64,000 nt of DNA from OLB9 sp041392785 (GTDB lineage: Bacteria; Bacteroidota; Bacteroidia; Chitinophagales; Saprospiraceae), in assembly GCA_041392785.1 (NCBI GenBank), contig JAWKLK010000007.1, positions 1 through 64,000 of the forward strand, written 5' to 3'. Under the pieces are notes generated by a model. It saw only the letters and a list, made by a program, of their open reading frames with translations. It was not told the origin of the DNA and did no database searches. Below are positions 45,222 to 54,912 of the stretch, in pieces (position 1 is the first letter of the stretch; each line of letters begins with the position of its first letter). Both the position numbers and the translations under genes were made by a program.

Positions 45222-46322
45222 TCACGTAAAACAGCAATCTCCATCACCGTCTGATACATCGTTATCCATTTTGGTGAAGTAGTCTTTCAACCCTTTTGAA
45301 ACCATATAGGATCTTTGGATCGGTTTTGATAGTATGGCAGCGGTTTTTGAAGAATTAAGTCTTTGGGATAATTCTGGGTGGAATACTGTAAAAGTTTTAA
45401 TCTGCCATGATATTATGCAAAAATTTATAACATCTATAACTCTATCAATGAATCCATTATGATACAAATATGGTAGTTTTAAGTTTTTATCCATCACTGT
45501 AAAAATCATGAAAGCAATCAGTTTGCCATCAGTGTTCTTGACTTTCAAGGCGCGGTAAGAAAATTCTTTTGCGGTAGATGAAAAATAATACTTCTTATCC
45601 AAATCTGATTTTTCAGGAGCGGATAATACCCAGGGAAATTGCAAAATCCAATGCAGTTCTTCTGGTCCGCGCCGACATAAGGAGAATTGGCTACATTGAT
45701 GGATAAAATGTATGCATTCATTATCTATCAAATCCACTTCTTCGATTTTTAGATTTGATATATTGGGTTTAAAACTCCGCAACCGTATGAAGGTGTTGAT
45801 GACTACGTCTGATACGGAAAGTACGGATTCAAACTTACGAAACAGCACATGTTTTGGAGGTAATATTTGGGCTAGATTTGACCTAACGTACAAGCGGATT
45901 CCTTGTTTTTGAAGAGAGCTTTTTTCAAACAAACCGGAATTATCATACAGTCTTTTTGTAGCAGGCACAAAATCTGCAGAGAGCAATCTGTTTTGATACA
46001 GTGCAGAAGCTTCTAACATCAATTGCACACTGATGCCCTTACCACGAGCTGTCTCTGACACCCACAGACAACTTAACCAGCCGATTTTTATGGCTTGCTC
46101 ACCACGTGGATACAGGTAATCAGGTAGTATGCCGAGATAGCCAATGAGTTCACCGTCAAAATATGCCAATAAAAGCAGCACGTCAGTATTGCTTACTCTT
46201 GGATTTTTGATATGTGAGATGGCTCTATGTTTTGTAATTGGTAGGAAATTACCCATTCCAAATTCCGGTGCATCGATATAGCCTTGTAATGCTTGCCTAT
46301 TTAATTGTCTAATCTCCAGCAT
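45222..46322 (-). CDS. GNAT family N-acetyltransferase-like protein
   Basis: 366 residues. Residues ~5-125 form a GNAT fold: LLLAYFDGELIGYLGILPDYL (beta 2-4) and WLSCLWVSETARGKGISVQLMLEAS, where the acetyl-CoA pyrophosphate loop is RGKG-I-S. The rest has a second, less clear acetyltransferase-like half (SYRALKVKNTDGKLIAFMIFTV), as in FemAB/LicD-type two-domain acyltransferases. Target is unknown. The gene starts 14 nt inside the polysaccharide deacetylase gene and so is co-translated with it. It may modify the same surface glycan. Confidence 0.72.
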   Translation of the reverse strand: MLEIRQLNRQALQGYIDAPEFGMGNFLPITKHRAISHIKNPRVSNTDVLLLLAYFDGELIGYLGILPDYLYPRGEQAIKIGWLSCLWVSETARGKGISVQLMLEASALYQNRLLSADFVPATKRLYDNSGLFEKSSLQKQGIRLYVRSNLAQILPPKHVLFRKFESVLSVSDVVINTFIRLRSFKPNISNLKIEEVDLIDNECIHFIHQCSQFSLCRRGPEELHWILQFPWVLSAPEKSDLDKKYYFSSTAKEFSYRALKVKNTDGKLIAFMIFTVMDKNLKLPYLYHNGFIDRVIDVINFCIISWQIKTFTVFHPELSQRLNSSKTAAILSKPIQRSYMVSKGLKDYFTKMDNDVSDGDGDCCFT

Positions 46323-47328
46323 GCCTTACCAATTTATTTCTACCGAAAGGCCATTTTGCTAAAAAGTAAAGGAGTTCAGCATTGACAATTTGTTTTGCGG
46401 AGAGGTTAGCCATTTCACATGGAATACGCTGGAAGTGATTTGGAGCACTATCTGTTTTCAATCCACTACACCCAAAAGTCAAGTCTGTGATGTTTTGTTG
46501 TTGTAAATGGGTAAAAAATTGTTGCGACACGCTATAATCAGTAAATGGAAATGAAAATAATCTATAATCGAGCCCAAAGTTAGCAATTATTTTGGCTACG
46601 CTCTCCTTGGTCTGATTGATTTGCTCTGGCAGGTCAAGATGTCGATATTCAGGGTGGTCGATGCTGTGAGCTCCAAAGTAAAAACCTTGTTGTATCAATG
46701 ATTTGATCTGTTGAGAACTAAGATACGGCGTATTTTCTTTTAAATAAGCATCAAAATCCAAAGAAATAGCATCAGCTATTATGTCCAAAACAGCTCTGTC
46801 GGCGTATTGTATAGCAAGCAAACTTTGATTGACTTCTGATGTGTCTAATATTTGTTTTACTGTATTATGTTTTTCAGAACTATGTTGGATGGTATGGATG
46901 ATTAGGCTAGCTTTATAGCGGAAAAATAGCGCTTTGTTGTCTATGAATGCACTATTAAGAAAGCATATTGCAGGCACTCCTTTTTCTTTTAGAATGGGGG
47001 CTATGACGTCATGAAATTGGCTAAGTCCATCATCGAAAGACAATAAGAAACTGGGTTTTGTAATAGGTTTTTCTCCTAAAATAATTTGTTTAAATTCCGG
47101 ATAGTCAATAGGGCTAAAGTGTTTTAACAACCAGTCGATATCTTTTATAAATGCGTCACTATTTTTTACACTATAGAGATGTGTCATGTGAGGTAAGGGT
47201 ACATCTGAGACAGCGTGATAGAATGGATGGATTAGCTTTTGATTAGTTAGATTGATGAGCCACCGAGTGGGTAGGGCAGTTGATATATTACTAACTCTAT
47301 AAATAAATAAATCTCTATAACCTGCCAT
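46309..47328 (-). CDS. Polysaccharide deacetylase (NodB/CE4-like)
   Basis: 339 residues. The NodB core is FLLSFDDGLSQFHDVIAPIL (Asp-Asp metal/catalytic motif), VPAICFLNSAFIDNKALFF, and YFGAHSIDHPEYRHLDLPEQ with a His-x3-His metal site. CE4 enzymes remove N-acetyl groups from peptidoglycan or exopolysaccharide. No signal peptide is clear, so the protein may be cytoplasmic and act on lipid-linked or nucleotide sugars. It overlaps the downstream GNAT-like gene by 14 nt and follows the lipoprotein gene on the same strand. Confidence 0.84.
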   Translation of the reverse strand: MAGYRDLFIYRVSNISTALPTRWLINLTNQKLIHPFYHAVSDVPLPHMTHLYSVKNSDAFIKDIDWLLKHFSPIDYPEFKQIILGEKPITKPSFLLSFDDGLSQFHDVIAPILKEKGVPAICFLNSAFIDNKALFFRYKASLIIHTIQHSSEKHNTVKQILDTSEVNQSLLAIQYADRAVLDIIADAISLDFDAYLKENTPYLSSQQIKSLIQQGFYFGAHSIDHPEYRHLDLPEQINQTKESVAKIIANFGLDYRLFSFPFTDYSVSQQFFTHLQQQNITDLTFGCSGLKTDSAPNHFQRIPCEMANLSAKQIVNAELLYFLAKWPFGRNKLVRHAGD

Positions 47329-47379
47329 GATTTTGCTATCCCCTTTCTAGTATATCAAAGGATGAATCAAAAATAAACT

Positions 47380-47853
47380 TTATTTTACCACCTCTATAAA
47401 TCTGTTTTCCATCTCAACGCCATTCAGCCAAGCTTTTTTACAGATTTCCTTACCATTACCAATTAAAAATTCGCAAACCAAGGTATCAACCACAGTTTCA
47501 TTGAGTCGGATCAATGTAGTAGAGAAATTCCCCTCATAGTAATTAGAAGGGAAAACTGTGAGTATGATATTGTTATCAGAGTCAGTATCTATGCGATGCA
47601 TGTTTGGACTATCTAAATTGGAATTGTATACGTATTCAAATGTATCACCTTTTTTATAGAATATTTTGATATTAGAAGCTTGGAATTCAGCGCTACTATT
47701 GATAAGATTTTGTCCTAAACCGTTTTTGTAGTGTACCTGTACATCAACATCTACAATAACACAGCAATCAACTTCATTTTTGCAACTTTGAAATAGTAAT
47801 ATTGATAATAAAACGAAACCCAATAAGTGAAATCTGATGTTAATATATGTCAT
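47380..47853 (-). CDS. Lipoprotein of unknown function
   Basis: 157 residues from ATG 47853 (MTYINIRFHLLGFVLLSILLFQSC). The lipobox LFQSC gives a lipidated Cys near residue 24; the 7 extra codons up to 47874 add nothing. The mature part is mostly beta (VDVDVQVHYKN, NIKIFYKKGD, LTVFPSNYYEGNFSTTL). I do not recognise a family. It shares direction with the deacetylase and GNAT genes 51 nt downstream. Confidence 0.75.
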   Translation of the reverse strand: MTYINIRFHLLGFVLLSILLFQSCKNEVDCCVIVDVDVQVHYKNGLGQNLINSSAEFQASNIKIFYKKGDTFEYVYNSNLDSPNMHRIDTDSDNNIILTVFPSNYYEGNFSTTLIRLNETVVDTLVCEFLIGNGKEICKKAWLNGVEMENRFIEVVK

Positions 47854-47918
47854 GATGTGTGTTTGCTGTGACAATTATGTTAAAACAAAAGTATTGTTTT
47901 GGTTGTGAATATAGTGGA

Positions 47919-48290
47919 TTAAGAAAAATTTGCTATAAGTAAGAAAATCAATGCTATGATTGCCGGCAGTGCTTGGGTGTAAAATATTTTTTTACTTGCG
48001 GTCAAAGCGCCAAATATACCAGCGATAACTACACAGGTAAGGAAGAATAAAGCAACATTGACACTCCACAACCTATCAGAAATCAGTAGTGACCAAATCA
48101 ATCCCGCTGCTAGAAAACCATTGTATAATCCTTGGTTTGCAGCTAAATTTTTTGTCGGGGCAAAGAGATGTTCTGGAAATGTCCTGAATGTTTTCTTTCC
48201 AATGGTTTCCCAAGCAAACATCTCAAAATATAAAATATATAGGTGCTCCACAGCAATTAGTCCGATTAAAACCTTGGATATTATTTCCAT
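47919..48290 (-). CDS. DUF1304 family membrane protein
   Basis: 123 residues with four helices: KVLIGLIAVEHLYILYFEMFAW, LYNGFLAAGLIWSLLI, VNVALFFLTCVVIAGIFGAL and ALPAIIALIFLLIANF. The E-H pair in AVEHLYILYFEMF and the NQGLYNGFLAAGL motif fit DUF1304. Function is unknown. It is preceded by 163 nt of non-coding sequence and stands alone. Confidence 0.85.
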   Translation of the reverse strand: MEIISKVLIGLIAVEHLYILYFEMFAWETIGKKTFRTFPEHLFAPTKNLAANQGLYNGFLAAGLIWSLLISDRLWSVNVALFFLTCVVIAGIFGALTASKKIFYTQALPAIIALIFLLIANFS

Positions 48291-48453
48291 TTTATAAGAA
48301 ATTTAATGATACTTAATGTTTTCATTTACTTATTGGTTCCCTAAATAATCATTTTTTGAAGGCCAACTATTATTGATTCTTTCCCTTCTTCGAGCCTTCG
48401 GTGTGATGTATTACCCTAAAAACAAACCACAAAATATATAAACCAAAAATAAT

Positions 48454-49029
48454 CTATGATTCTTCGTTCTTTCTCGAATTGATGATGTCTCTCAATTCAG
48501 CAGCTCTTTCATAATCTTCTTTTTCCAATGCTTCTTTGAGTTTATTCTCGAGAACACTTATTGACATATTTTCTGTACTGGCACGCTTAGGTGTTTTGGC
48601 CGCACTAGCATTATCTTCTTCTTCCAAAATCACTCCAGCTGATTCCAAGATGGATTCATAGGTATAAATTGGACAATTGTATCGCACCGCCAATGCTATC
48701 GCATCGGAAGTACGCGCATCGATGATTTCGCTCAATCCTTTAAGTTCACAGATCAACTGTGCATAGAAGATACCATCCACAAGATTATTGATGATGACTT
48801 CTTTTAGATTGATATCAAATGTCTCCAAAGTACTTTTAAATAGATCATGTGTCAATGGCCTATTTGGGGTCATATTTTCTAAAGCTACGGCTATGGCTTG
48901 CGCTTCAAATCCTCCAATGACGATAGGAAGTCTTCTTTTTCCAAATTCTTCACCCAATACTACTGCATAATTGTGCGATTGTGTCACGCTATGCGATAAT
49001 GCCATTATATCTAATCTGATCTTGTTCAT
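48454..49029 (-). CDS. Bifunctional nuclease family protein with UvrB/UvrC motif
   Basis: 191 residues. Residues ~1-125 are the bifunctional nuclease (DUF151) domain: LPIVIGGFEAQAIAVALENM, PLTHDLFKSTLETF and SDAIALAVRYNCPIY. A linker leads to a UVR motif at ~160-188 (ENKLKEALEKEDYERAAELRDII). This arrangement is common in Bacteroidota. Plant relatives have DNase/RNase activity; bacterial activity is inferred. The start ATG at 49029 is preceded by a minus-strand -7 element at 49047-49054. No other gene on this strand follows within 160 nt. Confidence 0.9.
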   Translation of the reverse strand: MNKIRLDIMALSHSVTQSHNYAVVLGEEFGKRRLPIVIGGFEAQAIAVALENMTPNRPLTHDLFKSTLETFDINLKEVIINNLVDGIFYAQLICELKGLSEIIDARTSDAIALAVRYNCPIYTYESILESAGVILEEEDNASAAKTPKRASTENMSISVLENKLKEALEKEDYERAAELRDIINSRKNEES

Positions 49030-49046
49030 GTAGAAGTTATGAGAGG

Positions 49047-49054
49047 CAAAATTA
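49047..49054 (-). promoter_or_regulatory. Possible -7 element of the bifunctional nuclease gene
   Basis: The minus strand reads TAATTTTG, a TAnnTTTG match 17 nt upstream of the ATG at 49029. No TTTG lies at the expected -33 spacing. Confidence 0.35.
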
Positions 49055-49130
49055 CAAAAAAAATCCTTGTTTATACCAGAATTGTATTAATATTGAAATT
49101 TTAATGGTTTGCGGACATAAGACTAAGGTA

Positions 49131-49166
49131 TTTGATACTGTTTTCATTCTAAAATAACTACATTTG
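49131..49166 (+). promoter_or_regulatory. Promoter of the ABC-F gene
   Basis: TTTG at 49131-49134 and TACATTTG at 49159-49166 are separated by 24 nt, one more than the usual range. The ATG follows 23 nt after the -7 element. Confidence 0.5.
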
Positions 49167-49189
49167 CACCCAATTTAGAAAAATCCATC

Positions 49190-50803
49190 ATGCTTTCAAC
49201 AAGAAATATTTCGCTCCAATACGGCAAAAGAGTATTGTTTGATGAAGTCAATGTACAGTTCACGCAGGGCAATAGTTATGGAATAATTGGTGCCAACGGT
49301 GCGGGGAAATCCACATTTCTTAAAATATTATCAGGAACACAAGATGCAAACAAAGGGTCTGTGCATTTAGAACCTGGTAAGCGTATGGCAGTTCTTAAAC
49401 AAGATCATTTTGAATTTGATGATGTATCTGTGATACACACAGTACTCATGGGTCATCACAAACTCTGGGAGATCATAAAGGAGAAGGATGCCATCTATGC
49501 CAAAGAAGATTTCACTGAGGAAGATGGAATGCGTGCTTCTCATTTGGAAGCTGAGTTTGCTGAAATGGATGGATGGAATGCCGAGCCGGAAGCCGCAAAC
49601 TTGCTTAGTGGTTTAGGCATAAGTGAAGCTGATCATTATGCATTGGTAAAGGATCTGGATAGCAATCAAAAAGTAAAGGTACTTCTTGCTCAAGCACTTT
49701 TCGGTAATCCTGATGTCTTAATTCTCGATGAACCTACCAATGGTCTTGATATTCATACGGTGACTTGGTTGGAAGATTTTTTAATTGATTTCAAAAACAC
49801 TGTTATTATTGTATCGCATGATAGACACTTTCTTGACACGGTTTGTACCCACATTGTAGATATTGATTTTGGAAAAATTTCGATTTTCACAGGGAATTAT
49901 ACTTTCTGGTATGAATCCAGTCAGTTGGCCTTGAGGCAAAAGCAGCAAGCAAACAAGAAGGCTGAAGAAAAAATCAAAGAATTGCAGGCTTTTATTGATA
50001 GATTTAGTGCTAATGCTTCTAAGTCAAAACAAGCCACAGCAAGAAAAAAGATGTTGGATAAAATCAATATTGAAGATATTCGTCCATCTTCGCGGCGATA
50101 TCCTGGCATCATTTTCAAAATGAATCGCGAAGCAGGGAAGGAAATTTTATCGGTCAAGAACCTTAATTATTCGGATGTAAATGGGAAGTTAATCCATGAT
50201 TTGAGTTTTGATATTCATCACAATGACAAGATCACATTTATTTCAAAAAGTAATCTGTCTACATCAGCATTATATAAGATTTTAGCTGGTGAATTGACAC
50301 CTGATTCTGGTTCTATTGAATGGGGACAAACCATCACAAAATCTTTTCTTCCGTATGAAAACGAAGAGTTTTTCTCTTCTGAACCTTTGAATTTGATTGA
50401 TTGGCTTAGGCAATTTTCAGAAGAAAAAGATGAATCATACATACGTGGATTCTTAGGAAAAATGTTGTTTTCCGGTGATGAGACGCTCAAAATGTCTAAT
50501 GTCCTCAGTGGAGGAGAAAAAGTGCGATGTATGCTTTCTAGAATGATGTTGACAGAGGCTAATCTGCTAATGTTGGACGAGCCTACCAATCACCTTGACC
50601 TTGAAACGATCACAACATTGAATAATGCATTAGTAAATTTTCCCGGAAATATCTTATTTACTTCTAGAGACCACACCTTTACGCAGACTGTGGCTACAAG
50701 AATTATTGAAATTGGACAAAAGGGATTTATTGATCGGCTGAAATCATTTGATGAATTCATTTCTGACGATGAATTGGCTGCCTATAGGGCAAAAATTTAT
50801 TAG
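49190..50803 (+). CDS. ABC-F family ATPase (YbiT/YkpA-like)
   Basis: 537 residues with two ABC domains and the ABC-F inter-domain linker near residues 235-300 (KKAEEKIKELQAFIDRFSANASKSKQ). Domain 1 has Walker A GANGAGKSTFLK and Walker B VLILDEPTNGLD, but its signature is DLDSNQKVKVLLAQ rather than LSGGQ. Domain 2 has a normal signature LSGGEKVRCMLSR and Walker B LLMLDEPTNHLD. Its Walker A region reads FISKSNLSTSALYK, lacking the GxxGxGK(S/T) lysine pattern, so ATP binding there should be impaired. ABC-F proteins act on the ribosome to relieve stalling or give antibiotic protection. No membrane segment is present. Confidence 0.9.
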   Translation: MLSTRNISLQYGKRVLFDEVNVQFTQGNSYGIIGANGAGKSTFLKILSGTQDANKGSVHLEPGKRMAVLKQDHFEFDDVSVIHTVLMGHHKLWEIIKEKDAIYAKEDFTEEDGMRASHLEAEFAEMDGWNAEPEAANLLSGLGISEADHYALVKDLDSNQKVKVLLAQALFGNPDVLILDEPTNGLDIHTVTWLEDFLIDFKNTVIIVSHDRHFLDTVCTHIVDIDFGKISIFTGNYTFWYESSQLALRQKQQANKKAEEKIKELQAFIDRFSANASKSKQATARKKMLDKINIEDIRPSSRRYPGIIFKMNREAGKEILSVKNLNYSDVNGKLIHDLSFDIHHNDKITFISKSNLSTSALYKILAGELTPDSGSIEWGQTITKSFLPYENEEFFSSEPLNLIDWLRQFSEEKDESYIRGFLGKMLFSGDETLKMSNVLSGGEKVRCMLSRMMLTEANLLMLDEPTNHLDLETITTLNNALVNFPGNILFTSRDHTFTQTVATRIIEIGQKGFIDRLKSFDEFISDDELAAYRAKIY

Positions 50804-50920
50804 TCTGAGTATATCTATATATTGAAAGATTGATTATATACTGATAGGATAGATGGTATTTTTACCCTTATTAATGCTAAATTTTAATAATTCTGTCGAA
50901 TGGTACGAGGTAAAAATTAA

Positions 50921-53722
50921 TTATGGTGATTTTATAAATTTTGTATAAGAACTATAACCATTTTTGTCCGATAATTTAATAATATACATGCCTGGTAGCC
51001 AATCTCTTATATTGACTGTGTTATTATTAGTGATGGTTTTTAATAATTGACCATTAGAATTGTATATATTAGCTTCAAATCCACTGTCAACTGTTCCAAT
51101 ATAAATAATTTCTTGGGCTGGATTAGGGTAAATAGTTATTTTTTTCTGTCTTGCATCTTCAGTTGCATCAGGTTTTTGAACCACTACAACTACGCTGTCC
51201 AAAACCGTGGAACAAGTGATGAAGTCATATTCTACTTTCCAATCATAAAAGTAATAGTAATAAAATGGTCCGCCATCAGTAGAGAATAATATCATTGCAT
51301 CACTTAATCTATAAGGATAGTTTGTTGAACCTTGGGTACGAATTAATCTCGGGCTCTTGTAACCTAGATTTTCAATATTAATATCGACATCAGTCCCGAT
51401 CTTATACTCACCAGGCTTTTCCAGAATGGCATCTAATTGCAGTTCAGAAAATCCTGAATCGATAAAAAAGTCCTTGCTATATACTACTGTACCCGTATTG
51501 TCCTTGATAAGAATCCGCCTAATACCTGGTGTGTCCGTGCCTACTTTTACTGAGGAAATACTACATTTTTCATACGTATTGAAGATCATGTTTCCATCTA
51601 TGGCATTCGCTGAGTATTGATTTACAGAAGGAAATGATACTATTCCTACATTTCCAATTTCTGTAGCAATATCAACCAAACTGGTAACAAAATAACTTCT
51701 TGAAGAATCGAGATTTTCAGTAATGAAAATTGGACCAATATGTTGTAGATTGCTTTGATCTGCAGAATCATACCATAATGTTTTTGGATTGGATGATGTT
51801 AATATCCCTGTGTCACCCATTAAAATTGTGTCTCCCTTATAATTACCTACTGGTCGGAATATGTCAACGCTAAATGTATCCACATGAACCACATCACAAA
51901 AATCTGTCAGTGTCAAAGCATAAATGCCCGACTGGTTCACCGATAGCTCCTGTTTGTCACTTCCATCAGACCATATATATGTTTTACCTGATGGAGGATT
52001 GATGACTAGATCATCTCCATGACATACGGTCAATGATTTATCCTCTATCAGGTCTATTTCTGGATCAAGACATAGGCTTTTGGCTAATATTGGTTTAGAA
52101 ATATATAAGCAACCTAAAGAATCTCTCATTTGAACAGAATATTTTCCTGGTTTTGAAATGGAAATGCTTGATGTAGTATCGTGATTCGACCAAATATACT
52201 GTTTCATAGGTATTTGTGAAGCTAGCACTTCGACTGGGTTCTCATCGGACACGAAAATTATTTCTGATTTTCTAATAGATTGTGCTGTGATACAGCCGTT
52301 TTCTTCAATCACATAGGTGTCATTAGCTTGGATGTTTGAAAATTTTTGCCTTATCCCTGATGGCCAATGCACAATAAGGCTATCAATCATACTAGTGCTA
52401 CCCAAACCAAAGTGCTGCTGAAATGAATTCATAATACCGTAGCTTTCTCCACCTTTTACAAGCCTTTGTTGGTAACCAAACTCACCATAAATTTCAAGTT
52501 TTGCACCAATGGCATTTCTATTTGATCTGGTACCAATGAGATTGAATTTTACAAAATTATTTCCTACAGAAGAATTAATCCAAATTTCATCATCAGCATA
52601 ACCAATGCTGTTTATGGGCTCAGCTATGTGCCCATACAGATCTATCAGTCCATCATCATTGATATCACCTGCATTCATGGACATCATTCTTGATGGATTT
52701 AAGAATTTTTCATATATTTTAAAGTGCAAGTTACCAATATTATGATAAAGTACTAGTCCACCAATACCTGATACAAGGATATCCAAAAGGCCATCATTAT
52801 CTAGATCACGCATCAATGATTGAAAACCAAATGTCTCAATGTTCTTATCCAAAGTGATAGGTTGACAGGTATTTCCATCAATATTTTGATAAATAACATG
52901 AGGATCCTCATGATTTATAACTATGACATCATTGTCACCATCATTATCTAGATCACCAAAGGTACTTGCCCAAGATTGACTTCCGCTGTCCAAATTATAC
53001 TTGGTCGCTGATTCTTCAAAGATTGTATTTCCTTTATTAATAAAAAGTTTATTGATTCTCCTTTGATCTGAAGGATCCGTCACTCCAGCCCTGCATTTCG
53101 AAATATATAAGTCTGCTAATCCATCATTGTTGATATCAGTCCATTCAGCTCCATAATTTCCCGAACCATCCGTTGTATCATTTATTTTGAATTCTATGAT
53201 ATTTTCTAATACTAGACTGGTTCCATTATTTATAAAAAAAATCGGATATCCTTCATCGTGGCAGATGAATAAATCCAACATTCCATCATTATTCACATCA
53301 ATAGTCGAAGAACCTTGCGCATAGATTGAAGAAGGCAAGACGACGTTTTGGAGATTATTTTCCGTTAGGGTTGTCAATGTCACATCATTGTAGACACCGG
53401 CAGTGATAATGGAATTTTTACCTAAATTTTTAATATCTCCGGCTGTCAATGTCCATTGGACAGAATTTGACACCATAGTTTCATATTGAAGTTCTAATTT
53501 TTTATCAGTGTATTGATAACATTTTAATATTAATCCCTGATCTATTGCTATTACTTCATCAGAAAAATCGCCATCAATATCAACGATAGCTGCTGGAATT
53601 GGACTTCTAGGTGGTTTGCCATCCCACCAACTGAAGGTTTCATTCTTAAAAGTTGGCTGCCCTTGTGCAAAATAGAAAAAGTGACATAATACAAAAGCGA
53701 AAATAAAATGGAAATTTTTCAT
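50921..53722 (-). CDS. FG-GAP/ASPIC-UnbV repeat T9SS cargo protein
   Basis: 933 residues with a signal peptide (FHFIFAFVLCHFFYFAQG). Residues ~35-420 hold FG-GAP/VCBS-type propeller repeats with calcium-binding DxNNDGxxDL motifs (DVNNDGMLDLFIC, DINNDGLADLYIS, DLDNDGDNDVIVI, DLDNDGLLDILVS, DINDDGLIDLYG). Residues ~430-475 are an ASPIC/UnbV segment (SLIVHWPSGIRQKFSNIQ-type). The middle ~500-850 holds Ig-like modules. The last ~75 residues are a type A T9SS sorting domain (ITIYPNPAQEIIYIG, NGQLLKTI, LPGMYIIKL). It is a secreted surface protein, probably adhesive or cellulosome-like in style. Its ATG overlaps the stop of the amidohydrolase gene by 4 nt. Confidence 0.92.
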   Translation of the reverse strand: MKNFHFIFAFVLCHFFYFAQGQPTFKNETFSWWDGKPPRSPIPAAIVDIDGDFSDEVIAIDQGLILKCYQYTDKKLELQYETMVSNSVQWTLTAGDIKNLGKNSIITAGVYNDVTLTTLTENNLQNVVLPSSIYAQGSSTIDVNNDGMLDLFICHDEGYPIFFINNGTSLVLENIIEFKINDTTDGSGNYGAEWTDINNDGLADLYISKCRAGVTDPSDQRRINKLFINKGNTIFEESATKYNLDSGSQSWASTFGDLDNDGDNDVIVINHEDPHVIYQNIDGNTCQPITLDKNIETFGFQSLMRDLDNDGLLDILVSGIGGLVLYHNIGNLHFKIYEKFLNPSRMMSMNAGDINDDGLIDLYGHIAEPINSIGYADDEIWINSSVGNNFVKFNLIGTRSNRNAIGAKLEIYGEFGYQQRLVKGGESYGIMNSFQQHFGLGSTSMIDSLIVHWPSGIRQKFSNIQANDTYVIEENGCITAQSIRKSEIIFVSDENPVEVLASQIPMKQYIWSNHDTTSSISISKPGKYSVQMRDSLGCLYISKPILAKSLCLDPEIDLIEDKSLTVCHGDDLVINPPSGKTYIWSDGSDKQELSVNQSGIYALTLTDFCDVVHVDTFSVDIFRPVGNYKGDTILMGDTGILTSSNPKTLWYDSADQSNLQHIGPIFITENLDSSRSYFVTSLVDIATEIGNVGIVSFPSVNQYSANAIDGNMIFNTYEKCSISSVKVGTDTPGIRRILIKDNTGTVVYSKDFFIDSGFSELQLDAILEKPGEYKIGTDVDINIENLGYKSPRLIRTQGSTNYPYRLSDAMILFSTDGGPFYYYYFYDWKVEYDFITCSTVLDSVVVVVQKPDATEDARQKKITIYPNPAQEIIYIGTVDSGFEANIYNSNGQLLKTITNNNTVNIRDWLPGMYIIKLSDKNGYSSYTKFIKSP

Positions 53723-54912
53723 AACTCATTATTTAAAAATGTCGACCAAGCCATCAATCCAGCACCTATGGCAAGCGCATCTTCATCAATGTTGAAGAGA
53801 GGCGTATGTACACCATGTGTTGTATTTTTTTCACTATTCCCAGTACCAAGTCTGTAAAAACATGTCGGCAATTTATGTGAATAATAGGCAAAATCTTCTG
53901 CTGTCATTCTGATATTCAGATCTACAATATTATCCCTTCCAATATAATCGGCAAAGTGTGATGTAAGATTTGTAGTCAATTTTTCATCATTTTTAAGATA
54001 AGGATATCCTTTCTTTATGTCGACCACGACTTTACATCCTAATGACTGGGCAGAATTTCGAGCAATATCAACTATTAGGTTGTGTGCTTCAGACCTCCAT
54101 TGTTCATCAAAAGTTCGTAATGTCCCTGAGGCTTTGATACTTTTGGGAAATACATTTGTAGCGCCTCCTGAACTTTGTACATCTCCGAAACTCAGTACTG
54201 TAGGTAGAATAGGATTTGAATGCCTTGATACAACTGACTGCAATTGAACTATACAATAGGACAACGCGGCTACTACATCATCTCCAAGGTGAGGAGCGGC
54301 AGCATGTCCTCCTTTTCCAGATATTTCAATGTAGATTTCATCTGCTGAAGCCATGAAAATACCAGGTTTCATTCCTATTGTACCTGTTTGAAGCTCCGGC
54401 GATACATGCTGGCCCACCATAAATTGAGAGTCAAACGCATCTATTGCCCCAGCTTCAATGAGTAATTTTGCACCGCCTGGAAGTTTTTCTTCTCCAGGTT
54501 GAAAATAGCAAACCACGGAAAAAGGAAGATTGTCTTGGAGTTCTTTCAATATCTTTAACGCTCCCATAGCACATGTCATATGGACATCATGCCCACAAGC
54601 ATGCATGATGCCATCGTGCTTTGAAGCAAAATCAATGGTTGTTTGTTCTTGGATAGGTAGAGCATCCATATCTGCTCTTAAGGCAACAAATTTTGAAGAC
54701 TTTCCTTTTATCCATGCAACAATTCCTGTTTCACTATATTTTGTAGAATACGCTATCTTTTCATTATCTAAGAAAGTTTTAATAAAGGCAGATGTTTTGG
54801 TTTCTTCAAACGACAATTCGGGATATTCATGCAGGTGATGTCTCGTATCTCTTAAAAAAGAGACATTTTTATCTGCTTCAAGTCGAATCTGGTTTAATAA
54901 AGTTTGGCGCAT
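53719..54912 (-). CDS. M20 family amidohydrolase
   Basis: 397 residues. The zinc-site motif HACGHDVHMTCAMGALKIL near residue 100 and the EEKLPGGAKLLIEAGA and QHVSPELQTGT stretches identify the M20D/N-acyl-amino acid amidohydrolase branch. The small dimerisation domain follows (SGKGGHAAAPHLGDDVVAAL). A late MTAEDFAYYSHKLPTCFYRLG supplies the last metal ligand. It probably cleaves N-acyl or N-succinyl amino acids or amide side chains of peptides in the cytosol, as no signal is seen. It is sandwiched with a 4-nt overlap between the cell-surface glycosyl gene and a T9SS cargo. Confidence 0.9.
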   Translation of the reverse strand: MRQTLLNQIRLEADKNVSFLRDTRHHLHEYPELSFEETKTSAFIKTFLDNEKIAYSTKYSETGIVAWIKGKSSKFVALRADMDALPIQEQTTIDFASKHDGIMHACGHDVHMTCAMGALKILKELQDNLPFSVVCYFQPGEEKLPGGAKLLIEAGAIDAFDSQFMVGQHVSPELQTGTIGMKPGIFMASADEIYIEISGKGGHAAAPHLGDDVVAALSYCIVQLQSVVSRHSNPILPTVLSFGDVQSSGGATNVFPKSIKASGTLRTFDEQWRSEAHNLIVDIARNSAQSLGCKVVVDIKKGYPYLKNDEKLTTNLTSHFADYIGRDNIVDLNIRMTAEDFAYYSHKLPTCFYRLGTGNSEKNTTHGVHTPLFNIDEDALAIGAGLMAWSTFLNNEL

